A stretch of DNA of 64,000 bases from positions 1-64,000 of the forward strand of contig CAMJHQ010000016.1 of NCBI GenBank assembly GCA_946405625.1, written 5' to 3'. Below the pieces are notes generated by a model. It was not told the origin of the DNA, made no database searches, and worked only from the letters and a program-made list of their open reading frames with translations. This stretch comes from an uncultured Lachnospiraceae bacterium. Lineage in GTDB: Bacteria > Bacillota > Clostridia > Lachnospirales > Lachnospiraceae. Position numbers and translations under genes: made by a program. Below, piece after piece: positions 41,253-49,872 of the stretch. The stretch's first letter is position 1. Every line of letters starts with the position of its first letter.

Positions 41253-41581
41253 TACTAACAAAAAAATATAATTTTCAATTTTGTTAGTAAATCTCATTTC
41301 GCGGTCACTTATATGCAGTTGAAAATACTAACAAAAAAGGATTATTTTCAATTTTGTTAGTAAATATCAGCCAGCGACCATTTACATGCAGCTGAAAATA
41401 CTAACAAAAAAGGATAATTCTCAATTTTGTTAGTAAATATCAGCCAGCGACCGTTTACATGCAGCTGAAAATACTAACAAAAAATGATAATTTTCAATTG
41501 TATTAGTAAATCTCAGCAAGCGGCCACTTATATGCAGCTGAAAATACTAACAAAAAAGGATACTTCTGATTTTTGTTAGTA
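41253..41581 (+). repeat. hairpin-repeat array 2: 5 units of 73 bp
   Basis: TACTAACA arms at 41253, 41326, 41399, 41472 and 41545, exactly 73 bp apart, each followed by a 21-nt loop and TGTTAGTA (one copy has TATTAGTA). With flanking A/T pairing the stem reaches 11 bp (TACTAACAAAA / TTTTGTTAGTA). The 36-nt spacers (containing CAGCCAGCGACC and ATGCAGCTGAAAA) are alike within the array and unlike array 1. Confidence 0.92.
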
Positions 41582-41642
41582 AATCTCAGCCAGCGGCCAC
41601 TTGCATTCGGCCTCATACATTCCACTGGAAATCAGAATACAT

Positions 41643-41684
41643 TACAGGCTGTATGTCATAAGTGATATACAGCCTGTTTTTGCA
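41643..41684 (+). terminator. rho-independent terminator
   Basis: ACAGGCTGTAT / ATACAGCCTGT stem, then TTTTTGCAGTTTTG. Confidence 0.82.
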
Positions 41685-41748
41685 GTTTTGAAATATATAA
41701 TGGACATAATATGTTTCACTGTATAGAATTAATATCACAGTCCAAGAA

Positions 41749-41838
41749 TAAAAAGAGTATTCAACATAAAAAGAATATTCAACATAAAAAGAGTATTCAA
41801 CATAAAAAGAGTTTACAATATAAAAGGAGTTTTCAAAT
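41749..41838 (+). repeat. five 18-bp units carrying ribosome-site-like sequence
   Basis: TAAAAAGAGTATTCAACA and variants at 41749, 41767, 41785, 41803 and 41821. Only the last unit has a consensus AAAAGGAG and ends exactly on the ATG of the phosphoesterase gene (CAAAT/G in place of CAACAT). Confidence 0.92.
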
Positions 41839-42562
41839 GTCTAAAATACTTTTTGTGGCGGATTTTCATGGAAATATGGTAGCGACAGAGTCGCTGGATA
41901 AAGAGGTTAAGAAAATAAAACCGGATGATATATGGTTTCTGGGAGATGCTGTCGGAAAGGGTCCGGAAGGACATAAAACACTTGATTGGGTAAGAGAGAA
42001 TTGTAAGCATTTTATATCGGGAAATTGGGATGTAGGGCTGGTTGAGGCTTCTAGATCAGATGATCCCGATCCGTATATGCATGAGTTCTATTGGAAACAG
42101 TTGGGAAAGGAGCGACTTGACTGGTTGGGTTCAATTCCAAATGAAGATGAGGTTCTGATCAGCGGAATTAACTTCAGACTTTTTCACGGCAGACCTGTAG
42201 ATATCAATTATCATTCATATCTTTCAATGGATGAATTAAGACCCGGATTTACCGATACCAAAGGTAAGCTTCATGGCGGATTTATAAGTGCAGACGGCCA
42301 TATGCCGTATATTCGCGAAATGGATCTGGGATATGCGATAAATACGGGAAGTGTTGGAAATTCTCTTGGAACTCCGCGTTGTCATGCACTACTTATTGAA
42401 GGTGAGTTAGGAGCTGAAGAGCTGTCACCTATCAGCTTTAATATCTTGAGCATTCCGTATGACAATCAGCTTGCGGCAGATAGGGTTGATGAATATCCTG
42501 AAATGCCTGACAAGGATGCTTTTAAGAATGAAATACTTAACGGTGTATACAGAGGAAAGTAG
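41837..42562 (+). CDS. calcineurin-like metallophosphoesterase (YfcE/MJ0936-like)
   Basis: 241 aa. Metal motifs: FVADFHGN (about 6-13), WFLGDAVGKGP (about 34-44), SGNWD (about 64-68), RLFHGRP (about 115) and a final DGHMP (about 153). Family members cleave phosphodiesters or phosphoproteins with Mn or Ni. AAAGGAG in the last 18-bp repeat unit sets the start at ATG 41837; the frame runs on upstream because 18 is a multiple of three, but those residues (SIQHKK repeats) are repeat translation. Confidence 0.85.
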   Translation: MSKILFVADFHGNMVATESLDKEVKKIKPDDIWFLGDAVGKGPEGHKTLDWVRENCKHFISGNWDVGLVEASRSDDPDPYMHEFYWKQLGKERLDWLGSIPNEDEVLISGINFRLFHGRPVDINYHSYLSMDELRPGFTDTKGKLHGGFISADGHMPYIREMDLGYAINTGSVGNSLGTPRCHALLIEGELGAEELSPISFNILSIPYDNQLAADRVDEYPEMPDKDAFKNEILNGVYRGK

Positions 42563-42753
42563 ATAATCACTGATAAAGATAGTTATGAAGCTTTAATTCC
42601 AATACTGAATGAGAAATGCAGTTTTTGATGGGGTATTCTGCGGCTTATGTACTTCAAAAAAAACAAGATACATTTATGATGCATTCATCATATATTATTA
42701 CGATGACAATTTCTATTGAGAATAGTCAAAGCTAAATGATATATGGGGACAAA

Positions 42754-44166
42754 ATGATGAGAAATGTATACAGATTCCGCGGGATATTGCTGGCTGCGTT
42801 AATGTCGTTGTCGATTGTCGGATGTAATAAACAAGCGATAGACGATGTTGAATATGATTTGGGAGAAAGTGTTGAAGATAATACTTCTTCAAGCAATACA
42901 AGTAATAAGAGTCAAAACGGCCAATTGCTTGCTGAAAGATTAGGCGTTGATGACAAATTAACTTATAAAGAGGAATTTCCTTTAGGACGTACAAAGATAG
43001 TATTGGATTTTAATTCTGATCCGCAGGAGATTTATCAGATTCCTTCTTATCAAGCTGATTCGGCGGTTTATGATGCGGCTAAAGAAGATGAGATTGTTAA
43101 AAATCTTTTCGGAGATACAGCAAAGCGGATTGACGTTGATATAGATGAATATCTCGGATCTAAGGATGCAGAAGGTTCTCTAAGATCGGAGAAGGATGTT
43201 TTTCACGTTTATGAAGGGGAATATGAAGGTAATGATTTCATCCTCTATTATGCTTATCAGGAATATAATAATACGATAGATATAAGCATGAGACCGGTAG
43301 ATGTGGGAAGTTTCATAGATGATCCGAAAAAACAGTATATCTATCATATCAGCGCTAATCCTTCATTTTGTTCATATTTTGTAGAAGATGAGATAGGCAT
43401 TGGAGGAAATGTTAATTTATCTGAAGACGTAATATCAGATCTCACACCGATAGATAATATTTCAGAGGTTTCATTGGAATTGAACGACATTCCAAATAGA
43501 TATAGTGCTTCGGATGACCAGCTCTTCGATATAGCATCGAATTTTTTCAGACATACGCTGGGACTTGATATTATGGATGAATCAATATGTGTTAATTTAC
43601 AAAATGATTTTTACGTAGAAGGATCAGAAGAATCAGGGGAATTGGAGGGCTCCAAATTTTCCGAAAGAGAAGAACTGTATTTTTCAGACAGTAAAGAATT
43701 CGGTGATGCTATAGATAAAAAAGATAATCTGATCAAAGACGGTTATTCTGTCAGTATTACATCCAAGATCGGTGAAATGAATTCAACAATTAACGGGCTT
43801 TACGCGGACGATAATTATGGATGGATAAGTATCACAAGTAAAGGCATTGCCGGATTTGAGTATCATTATGGATATACTATCGGAGAAATGATTACGGAAG
43901 ACGTTCAGATGCTTAAATTCGATGGCATTATGGAAAGTCTGAAGAATGCGATTACCGAATATATGGATCCTGAAGAATTAAAAAGATCTGAGATTACATT
44001 TAATGAATGCTATCTGGAATACTACGGACTTAGTTCACCGGATAAAAAAGGGGAATATACCTTTATACCTGCATGGGTTTTCTGGGGACTCGACACTCAG
44101 GGGAAATATTCCATGGTGATTTTAAATGCGGTTGACGGAAGCTTTATAACGATGATAAATGAATAA
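42754..44166 (+). CDS. secreted lipoprotein, paralog of the one at 5.8 kb
   Basis: 470 aa. Lipobox LSIVGC near residue 24, then a Ser/Asn-rich linker to about 55. Shared landmarks with the 5773 gene are KRIDVDIDEYL (KKLEEIKYVN there), HVYEGEYEGN, and near the C-terminus FIPAWVFWG and LNAVDGSFI. GGGGAC precedes two adjacent ATGs (42754 and 42757); either could be used. Unknown function; the pair probably arose by an old duplication. Confidence 0.8.
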   Translation: MMRNVYRFRGILLAALMSLSIVGCNKQAIDDVEYDLGESVEDNTSSSNTSNKSQNGQLLAERLGVDDKLTYKEEFPLGRTKIVLDFNSDPQEIYQIPSYQADSAVYDAAKEDEIVKNLFGDTAKRIDVDIDEYLGSKDAEGSLRSEKDVFHVYEGEYEGNDFILYYAYQEYNNTIDISMRPVDVGSFIDDPKKQYIYHISANPSFCSYFVEDEIGIGGNVNLSEDVISDLTPIDNISEVSLELNDIPNRYSASDDQLFDIASNFFRHTLGLDIMDESICVNLQNDFYVEGSEESGELEGSKFSEREELYFSDSKEFGDAIDKKDNLIKDGYSVSITSKIGEMNSTINGLYADDNYGWISITSKGIAGFEYHYGYTIGEMITEDVQMLKFDGIMESLKNAITEYMDPEELKRSEITFNECYLEYYGLSSPDKKGEYTFIPAWVFWGLDTQGKYSMVILNAVDGSFITMINE

Positions 44167-44200
44167 TCCATTTATCAGATTTTGCAGATAGTTGAAGTGA

Positions 44201-44244
44201 AAAGGCTGCAGTGCATGCATATGTATGTTCTGCAGCCTTTGTTT
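44201..44244 (+). terminator. rho-independent terminator
   Basis: AAAGGCTGCAG / CTGCAGCCTTT stem with an 18-nt loop, then GTTT. The gap to 44444 shows no gene. Confidence 0.78.
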
Positions 44245-44443
44245 ATCTTTATTCATCTACGCCCGATATATAATCTACGTGGTATTCTGGCTGAAAAATT
44301 GAAAATGTTATGTCCTATGATCAGAATCACCCGGATTGCAAAAAAGACATTTCAGTCACAATAATGTATAATTGAGAAGGTTGAGATTGTTTGTATGTGA
44401 AATCATGGTATTCTCGTATCATGAAGTAATTACGGAGGAAAAT

Positions 44444-45181
44444 GTGGAAGATAAAAGTATCTATCTGTTATTGCTGATTATATTTACCATCATTCTTATG
44501 GTGTGTCTTGTAATTCTGGTGAGAAGCTATAAAAAGCTGACGGAAAGCAACCGGCTTCTGCAGGAAGGTTTGGAGAATCTGGGAAGGCTGAATGACAAGC
44601 TCAGAATGGACAGGCATGATTACCTGAATCATCTTCAGATTATATACGGACTTATGGAACTTGGCGAATATGATGAAATGAATTCGTATCTGAAAAAGGT
44701 ATATAAGGAGCTTCTGAAGACAGGAAAGGCAATCAAAACATCAAAGCCTGCGATAAATGCACTGCTTGCTGCAAAGCTTGCAGAATGTGATTCGAAGGGA
44801 ATTGAGCTTCTGATCGAGGTAAAGTCAGATCTGAAGGATATCCGGATTGAAGACTGGGAGCTCTGCAAAGTCCTTTCAAATCTTGTTGATAATGCCGTCA
44901 GAGCACTGGATGAATCGGACAAAGAAGAAAAGATCATAAGTATAAATATTACAGAAACAAAGGAAAAATACATTTTTGATGTAGAAGATAACGGTCCGAT
45001 GATTCCTGAGGAACTCCGGAATCAGATTTTCAAGAAAGGGGTTACTACAAAGAAAACGGAAGGACACGGGATGGGACTCGCTATCGTATCAAAAATCGTA
45101 AATGAGAATAACGGTGAGGTTAAACTGGAATCCAATACGGAAAAGACAGTATTTTCCGTAGAATTCAAAAAAGGAGAATGA
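44444..45181 (+). CDS. small sensor histidine kinase (Spo0B/CitA-like, LytTR-associated)
   Basis: 245 aa. One N-terminal membrane helix (about 6-26), then a dimerisation/phosphoacceptor domain with His in RMDRHDYLNHLQII (about 66) and an ATPase domain with N box NLVDNAVRAL (about 155) and G box GHGMGLAIV (about 213). There is no extracytoplasmic sensor domain. GGAGG 5 nt before GTG 44444 marks the start; the frame is open to TTG 44372. It is followed at once by the NfeD and FloA genes, with a LytTR response regulator at the end of the block. Confidence 0.85.
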   Translation: MEDKSIYLLLLIIFTIILMVCLVILVRSYKKLTESNRLLQEGLENLGRLNDKLRMDRHDYLNHLQIIYGLMELGEYDEMNSYLKKVYKELLKTGKAIKTSKPAINALLAAKLAECDSKGIELLIEVKSDLKDIRIEDWELCKVLSNLVDNAVRALDESDKEEKIISINITETKEKYIFDVEDNGPMIPEELRNQIFKKGVTTKKTEGHGMGLAIVSKIVNENNGEVKLESNTEKTVFSVEFKKGE

Positions 45182-45183
45182 TC

Positions 45184-45657
45184 ATGGAAGCAATTCAAAT
45201 CTTAGGTATGATCGTTCTGGTCATCGGAATTATACTTATCGGTGTGGAGTTTTATATGCCGGGATTCGGAGTCCCCGGGATAAGCGGAATCATTTCAACG
45301 ATAGGCGGTATATTTCTGACAGGGCGAACGATGACAGAGCGAATAATAGTCGGAATGATCGCAATAGTAATAATTGCGGTAATGCTGGTAATCAGTATTA
45401 TGGTATTTAATTCGAAAAGAATTAAATCACCAATAAAGCTTGAAACGGATCTTCAGGGAAAGAATCTATTCATCGAAGAGAAAGATATGGAATATCTGAT
45501 CGGAAAGAAGGGAATCGCAATCACAGATCTGAGGCCTTCGGGGAAAGGCGAATTTGACGGAGTTAAGCTGGATATCATAACTTCGGGGTACATAAAAAAA
45601 GGTACCGCACTTAAGATAATATCTATAAAGAATAATAAGATTTTTGTTGAAGGATAA
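45184..45657 (+). CDS. NfeD-like membrane protein (short form)
   Basis: 157 aa. Two or three membrane helices (about 6-25, 30-48, 55-77) followed by a C-terminal OB-fold NfeD domain (GKKGIAITDLRPSGKGEFDGVKLDIITSG). No ClpP-like protease domain, so it is the NfeD1b type that pairs with flotillin. AAGGAG fits ATG 45184; the ATG at 45178 is too close to the site. Directly upstream of floA, as expected. Confidence 0.88.
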   Translation: MEAIQILGMIVLVIGIILIGVEFYMPGFGVPGISGIISTIGGIFLTGRTMTERIIVGMIAIVIIAVMLVISIMVFNSKRIKSPIKLETDLQGKNLFIEEKDMEYLIGKKGIAITDLRPSGKGEFDGVKLDIITSGYIKKGTALKIISIKNNKIFVEG

Positions 45658-45693
45658 ATGTACTGAATCCGGATGGATTAAAGGAGGATAAAT

Positions 45694-46659
45694 ATGGATG
45701 CACCTATCATCATAGCTGTATTGGCTATCATTTTAATTATAGTATTTTTCTCGATCATTCCTGTCGGAATGTGGATATCGGCAGTAGCGAGTGGAGTTAA
45801 GATAAGTATTTTTTCACTTATTGGAATGAAGCTCAGACGTGTGAGACCTGTATATATCGTAAGGCCTATGATCAAAGCTACAAAGGCAGGACTTAAGGTT
45901 AAGACAAACCAGCTTGAGGCTCATTTCCTCGCAGGAGGAAATGTTGACAGCGTAGTAAATGCACTTATAGCTGCAGAAAGAGCAGGAATGGATCTTTCAT
46001 TTGAACAGGCTTCAGCAATCGACCTTGCGGGACGTGATGTATTTGAAGCCGTAAGAATGAGTGTTACACCGAAGGTTATTGAAACACCTCAGATTTCGGC
46101 TGTTGCAAAGGATGGTATCGAGCTTCTGGTAAAGGCTCGTGTAACAGTAAGAACAAATATAGATCAGCTCATCGGTGGTGCCGGTGAAGCTACAGTTCTC
46201 GCGAGAGTAGGCGAGGGTATCGTAACAACAGTTGGTTCTGCAAATACACACAGCAGCGTACTTGAGAATCCGGATGACATTTCAAAGGTTGTTCTGGAAA
46301 AGGGACTTGATTCAGGTACAGCATATGAGATTATTTCCATCGATATAGCAGATATCGATATCGGAAGAAATATCGGAGCTAATCTGCAGAGCCTTCAGGC
46401 AGAAGCAAATACGAAGATTGCTCAGGCAAAGGCTGAGGAAAGAAGAGCTATGGCGGTTGCTCTTGAGCAGGAAATGAAGGCAGAAGTTGTTAAGTCTGAG
46501 GCAGAAGTTCCGAAGGCTATGGCTGAAGCCCTGAGATCCGGAAATCTCGGAGTATTTGATTATTATAAGATGCAGAACATTCAGGCTGACACGAAGATGA
46601 AGAATGACATTGGAAGCGGTGTTATAGATTACGTTGACAGCAAGAAGGATAACAAGTAG
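45694..46659 (+). CDS. floA: flotillin-like protein FloA
   Basis: 321 aa, near the usual length. N-terminal membrane hairpin (about 5-27), a PHB/SPFH domain and an Ala/Glu-rich coiled coil ([49 protein letters not shown]) as in Bacillus YqfA/FloA. It organises functional membrane microdomains. AGGAGG lies before the ATG. The last codons are duplicated as a 12-bp repeat (GATAACAAGTAG). Confidence 0.93.
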   Translation: MDAPIIIAVLAIILIIVFFSIIPVGMWISAVASGVKISIFSLIGMKLRRVRPVYIVRPMIKATKAGLKVKTNQLEAHFLAGGNVDSVVNALIAAERAGMDLSFEQASAIDLAGRDVFEAVRMSVTPKVIETPQISAVAKDGIELLVKARVTVRTNIDQLIGGAGEATVLARVGEGIVTTVGSANTHSSVLENPDDISKVVLEKGLDSGTAYEIISIDIADIDIGRNIGANLQSLQAEANTKIAQAKAEERRAMAVALEQEMKAEVVKSEAEVPKAMAEALRSGNLGVFDYYKMQNIQADTKMKNDIGSGVIDYVDSKKDNK

Positions 46660-46671
46660 GATAATAAGTAG
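46648..46671 (+). repeat. 12-bp duplication containing the stop codon
   Basis: GATAACAAGTAG then GATAATAAGTAG; the first unit carries the TAG stop of floA. Confidence 0.75.
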
Positions 46672-46716
46672 TGTTGTTTACTGATTTATTATTTCTGCGG
46701 AAATAGTTATCACTCG

Positions 46717-46750
46717 GGATTACCACAGGGACAGACTCTGTGGTAATTCC
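46717..46750 (+). terminator. inverted repeat, possible terminator
   Basis: GGATTACCACAG / CTGTGGTAATTCC, a strong stem, but no T tract. It may act as an mRNA processing or attenuation hairpin between floA and the next gene. Confidence 0.5.
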
Positions 46751-46782
46751 TGTAGATGAAATGTACGACAAAGGAGGATGCT

Positions 46783-47232
46783 ATGGACGATTGGAGAGTT
46801 GCTACAGTTGAAGAGAAGAGTGAAATAGTAGATAAATATGTACGTAGGGAACGCCCGTTTGCGATAGGTTTAGGCATATTTGATCTGGTTTTAATCTTAT
46901 TACTGATTAAAAATTTTCAAATGGGATTTGACTTTTTCTCGATTATTGTTGGGATTTTTCTAGGAGTTATTTTCTGTATTACGGCTAAAACCTTTTATAA
47001 TTACCTCAACTCATTAAGTTTTGTTCGCACCAAAACTTTGTATGTAGCAGACGGAACATTAAGTAATATTGATACAAAAAGCACAGGTGTTATCAAGAAT
47101 TCATATGTTACAGTTAAGACTCATTCGGGAGAACTCTATTCTATGAATCATAGTTCAGCATTTGCAAGGGATCTGGTGCCGGGGCAGAATGTTTTACTAT
47201 TGAAGATCGGACCTAATGTTGAATTGATATGA
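46783..47232 (+). CDS. two-helix membrane protein of the floA block
   Basis: 149 aa. Two membrane helices (about 25-43 and 50-70), then a polar beta-rich domain of about 75 aa (TLYVADGTLSNIDTKSTG, VTVKTHSGELYSM). AAAGGAGG points to ATG 46783; the upstream ATG at 46756 lies before that site. Unknown family. Position between floA and the response regulator suggests a role linked to membrane microdomains or signalling. Confidence 0.72.
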   Translation: MDDWRVATVEEKSEIVDKYVRRERPFAIGLGIFDLVLILLLIKNFQMGFDFFSIIVGIFLGVIFCITAKTFYNYLNSLSFVRTKTLYVADGTLSNIDTKSTGVIKNSYVTVKTHSGELYSMNHSSAFARDLVPGQNVLLLKIGPNVELI

Positions 47233-47265
47233 TAGTGGGTTCCTTATGAGTGAAAGGACATTTAA

Positions 47266-47991
47266 ATGATAAATATAATGATCGTCGAGGATGAAGATCA
47301 GATCAGGATGATCCTGAAGAAAATGATAGAAAAGAACGAAGGCTGCAAGGTCGTTTCTTCATGCGGAAACTTTGCTTCAGCTATAAGTGATTTCATAAAG
47401 CTTCGTCCCGATGTGGTTTTTATGGATATAGATCTGGGTGGCGAGAGCGGACTTGACTGTGCAAAAGCAATAACGGAAGTTGATCCGAAGGTTAAGATAG
47501 TATTTGCTACAGCACACAGCGAATATATGGCAAATGCATTTGAAATATATGCCTTCGACTATCTGGTAAAACCTTTCGATATGTCGAGGATCGGTAAAAC
47601 TCTCGACCGGATAAAAAGCATGTCTGTAGAAAAGGCTGAAGTCGAGAAGGCTGAACATCAATATGAAAAGCTGATAATCAGAGGTAAAGAAGAAATCAAT
47701 CTGGTCGACTTAGATGACATCATAATGATTGAAAGAAATGACGGCATGTCGAGGATTGTAACGAATGAAGAAGTATTCCTTACCTCGCAGTCTCTTCAAT
47801 CTCTTGAGGAAAAGCTTGATCCGCAGAAGTTCATCAGATGTCATAAATCTTATATTATCAGGATGGATGCGATCAGAAAACTTGAGGTTTACGGCAGATG
47901 GACATATACGGTAAAGCTGAAGGATACTGAAGAAACAGCCCTTATGACTTCAGAAAAATATGATGAATTGAAGCAGAAGTTTTCGAAATGA
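47266..47991 (+). CDS. LytTR-family response regulator
   Basis: 241 aa. Receiver domain (about 2-115) with acidic pocket EDED (8-11), phosphoacceptor Asp in VVFMDIDLGG (about 54), Thr and Lys in FATAHS and YLVKPFD (about 104). The C-terminal LytTR DNA-binding domain (about 140-238) has SLEEKLDPQKFIRCHKSYII. Cognate kinase is most likely the small histidine kinase at 44444, with three genes between them. Confidence 0.9.
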   Translation: MINIMIVEDEDQIRMILKKMIEKNEGCKVVSSCGNFASAISDFIKLRPDVVFMDIDLGGESGLDCAKAITEVDPKVKIVFATAHSEYMANAFEIYAFDYLVKPFDMSRIGKTLDRIKSMSVEKAEVEKAEHQYEKLIIRGKEEINLVDLDDIIMIERNDGMSRIVTNEEVFLTSQSLQSLEEKLDPQKFIRCHKSYIIRMDAIRKLEVYGRWTYTVKLKDTEETALMTSEKYDELKQKFSK

Positions 47992-48056
47992 GACGGTTTC
48001 TAGTTAAACATCATAATGGTTGAGATTAAGATTACAAATATAATATAAAGTAAATC

Positions 48057-48092
48057 AGGGTGCAGCATTTGCAGATGCTGCACCCTGCTTTA
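48057..48092. terminator. bidirectional terminator between convergent genes
   Basis: AGGGTGCAGCAT / ATGCTGCACCCT perfect 12-bp stem, with TGCTTTATT on one side and A-rich DNA on the other. Confidence 0.85.
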
Positions 48093-48119
48093 TTATGAGC
48101 AATTATACTTTAAATCGGC

Positions 48120-49349
48120 TTATGCCGGTTTCTTACTTAAGCTTGGTATTTTCTCAGCCAGCTTTCTTAAAGCTATTGTTATTAAGATCGTAATGACCAT
48201 ATTCGGAATTGTATAACCGACTATGAAATCATACTTCATGAGTATTCTGTACATTACGAAACCTATGATCCAGGCTATACTTGCAACGGCATCAACCTTA
48301 ACATCGGTCTTTCTATGTTTGATTATGAACTGATCTGCAATCTGAACAGAGATCATAGGAGCGAATACAGAACCTATAAAGTACAGGAATTCCGTTATAT
48401 TTTCCATAGGGAATAGTATTGCACCTGCAGTACCGATGATCGTATCGATTATTCCCGGAAGATTTACCTTTATATTATTGATAAGTGACGACTTACTCTC
48501 TGATTCCTGAGGGATTTTATCTTTTGGGAACAGAGCGTAGGTTGACTGGTTGCAGGAGAAGGCATCGATAAAGTTTGTTGTTACACATGAAAATACGATG
48601 ATGAAAAGTCCTGCTACACCGAGTCCAGCTTTAAGCATTATCTGATCTATTCTGGTTTCGTGTGTGATAACAGCTGCACCCAGACCGATTACATACATCC
48701 ATGTGCTGGCCAGAGTATATGTTAAGCATGCAGAAAATGTTGCTTTTACAGGCTTCTTAGCTTTATAGGTATAGTCGGCTATCATAGGAATCCATGAAAG
48801 CGGCATTGCTATCGAAAGCTCGAGTCCCTGTCCTATTGAGAGGACTTCACCGGCACTCTTCACGCCCAGTTCTCCGTTCTTAACTCCGGAGAATATTACG
48901 AATGATAAAATAACCGTGAGTATGAGAAGCAGAACCATAACGACTACATTTAACTTATCTCTATGCTTAATTCCGAGCATGATCCAGGCTATCGTAAGAA
49001 TTCCGATTATGAGACACCACCATGTATGTCCGAGATTCAGAATTCCCTGAGCTGAAATCGATGCGTCGAAGATCATGATTCCCTGCCATCCAACGAGCTG
49101 TACGATATTTAATATAGCGAAAAAGAAGCTGCCGTATTTTCCGAAGGAGAGGGCTGACGACCTCATAGAGCCTTCTTTATTCTTTACACCGATTATTCCT
49201 GCGAGAACCAGAAGCAGGAAACCTATCAAATGTCCTAATATGATTACTGCAAGACCGCGTCCAAGTCCAAGACTTTCGAGACAAGCACCGGTCAGAATTT
49301 CGGCTATTGATATGGCTGCACCAAACCAGATGAGTGATATGCGAGACAT
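48120..49349 (-). CDS. cytX: NCS1-family permease (CytX, putative hydroxymethylpyrimidine transporter)
   Basis: 409 aa, about 12 membrane helices, cytosine/purine-permease family: IWFGAAISIAEILTGA at the start, VGWQGIMIFDASIS, and LSWIPMIADYTYKAKKP in the middle. CytX members carry thiamine pyrimidine precursors and are often TPP-riboswitch controlled. Here no TPP riboswitch motif is visible in the 240 bp upstream and no thi gene is adjacent, so a cytosine or other nucleobase role is possible. AAGGAGG precedes the ATG on the - strand. Confidence 0.8.
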   Translation of the reverse strand: MSRISLIWFGAAISIAEILTGACLESLGLGRGLAVIILGHLIGFLLLVLAGIIGVKNKEGSMRSSALSFGKYGSFFFAILNIVQLVGWQGIMIFDASISAQGILNLGHTWWCLIIGILTIAWIMLGIKHRDKLNVVVMVLLLILTVILSFVIFSGVKNGELGVKSAGEVLSIGQGLELSIAMPLSWIPMIADYTYKAKKPVKATFSACLTYTLASTWMYVIGLGAAVITHETRIDQIMLKAGLGVAGLFIIVFSCVTTNFIDAFSCNQSTYALFPKDKIPQESESKSSLINNIKVNLPGIIDTIIGTAGAILFPMENITEFLYFIGSVFAPMISVQIADQFIIKHRKTDVKVDAVASIAWIIGFVMYRILMKYDFIVGYTIPNMVITILITIALRKLAEKIPSLSKKPA

Positions 49350-49515
49350 TTCATCCGCCCTCCTTGTAAAACTTTAATTGCATTTATTCTTTATAAGTTG
49401 GCATTATATTTCAGAACAGACCATTTTAAAATATCCAAAATGAGATAATTTGATATGGTCAGATTTTCATTGGAGTCGGAAACAGAGATTCATGCCACAT
49501 TTAATTTGTAAATAG

Positions 49516-49833
49516 AAAAGGCCATGTTATAAGGATATAAGTGGGAGTTATGAAATATCCGATAGACAGCACCTATTTGAGCATATAAAATATATGTTAT
49601 GTATGAGCGCGGATCCGAGCTCGTATGGGATTTTTCGTGGAATTCAAGGAGTTGGCAGAATAAATGAAGATGCAGTTGATTATGAACTAAAGAAGCTGCC
49701 GCTCATTGCGTCGGGGGATGCTATAATTCTTGATGAATGCGATAAATGGTTTAATCTGGTCAGATGTGTTATTGATAAAAATATCGGAGAATATCCATAT
49801 GTGGATATCTGCCCTGTCGTTACAGGATTATAG
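49516..49833 (+). pseudogene. possible 5'-truncated gene fragment
   Basis: An open frame of about 105 codons without any start until ATG 49594 (79 aa from there). The part before that ATG also looks coding (SDRQHLFEHIKYML). GGGAG followed by ATG at 49550 is in another frame and stops after 12 codons, so a frameshift near 49580 would join a good start to this frame. I do not recognise the product. The stop codon is followed by an 8-bp repeat. Confidence 0.4.
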
Positions 49834-49850
49834 TGTTATAGTGTTATAGG
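49828..49850 (+). repeat. 8-bp tandem repeat (3 copies) containing a stop codon
   Basis: TTATAGTG TTATAGTG TTATAGG; the first unit carries the TAG at 49831-49833. Confidence 0.75.
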
Positions 49851-49872
49851 GTTAAATGAAGGAGAATGCAAA

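Noticed and set aside
41253..41581. CRISPR array, second candidate
   Set aside because: Same reason: spacers within the array are copies of one another.
44182..44364. 60-aa + strand open frame after the lipoprotein
   Set aside because: It runs through a clear terminator hairpin and has no ribosome site.
49350..49593. TPP riboswitch upstream of the CytX-like gene
   Set aside because: The conserved CTGAGA-type core was looked for on the - strand and not found.
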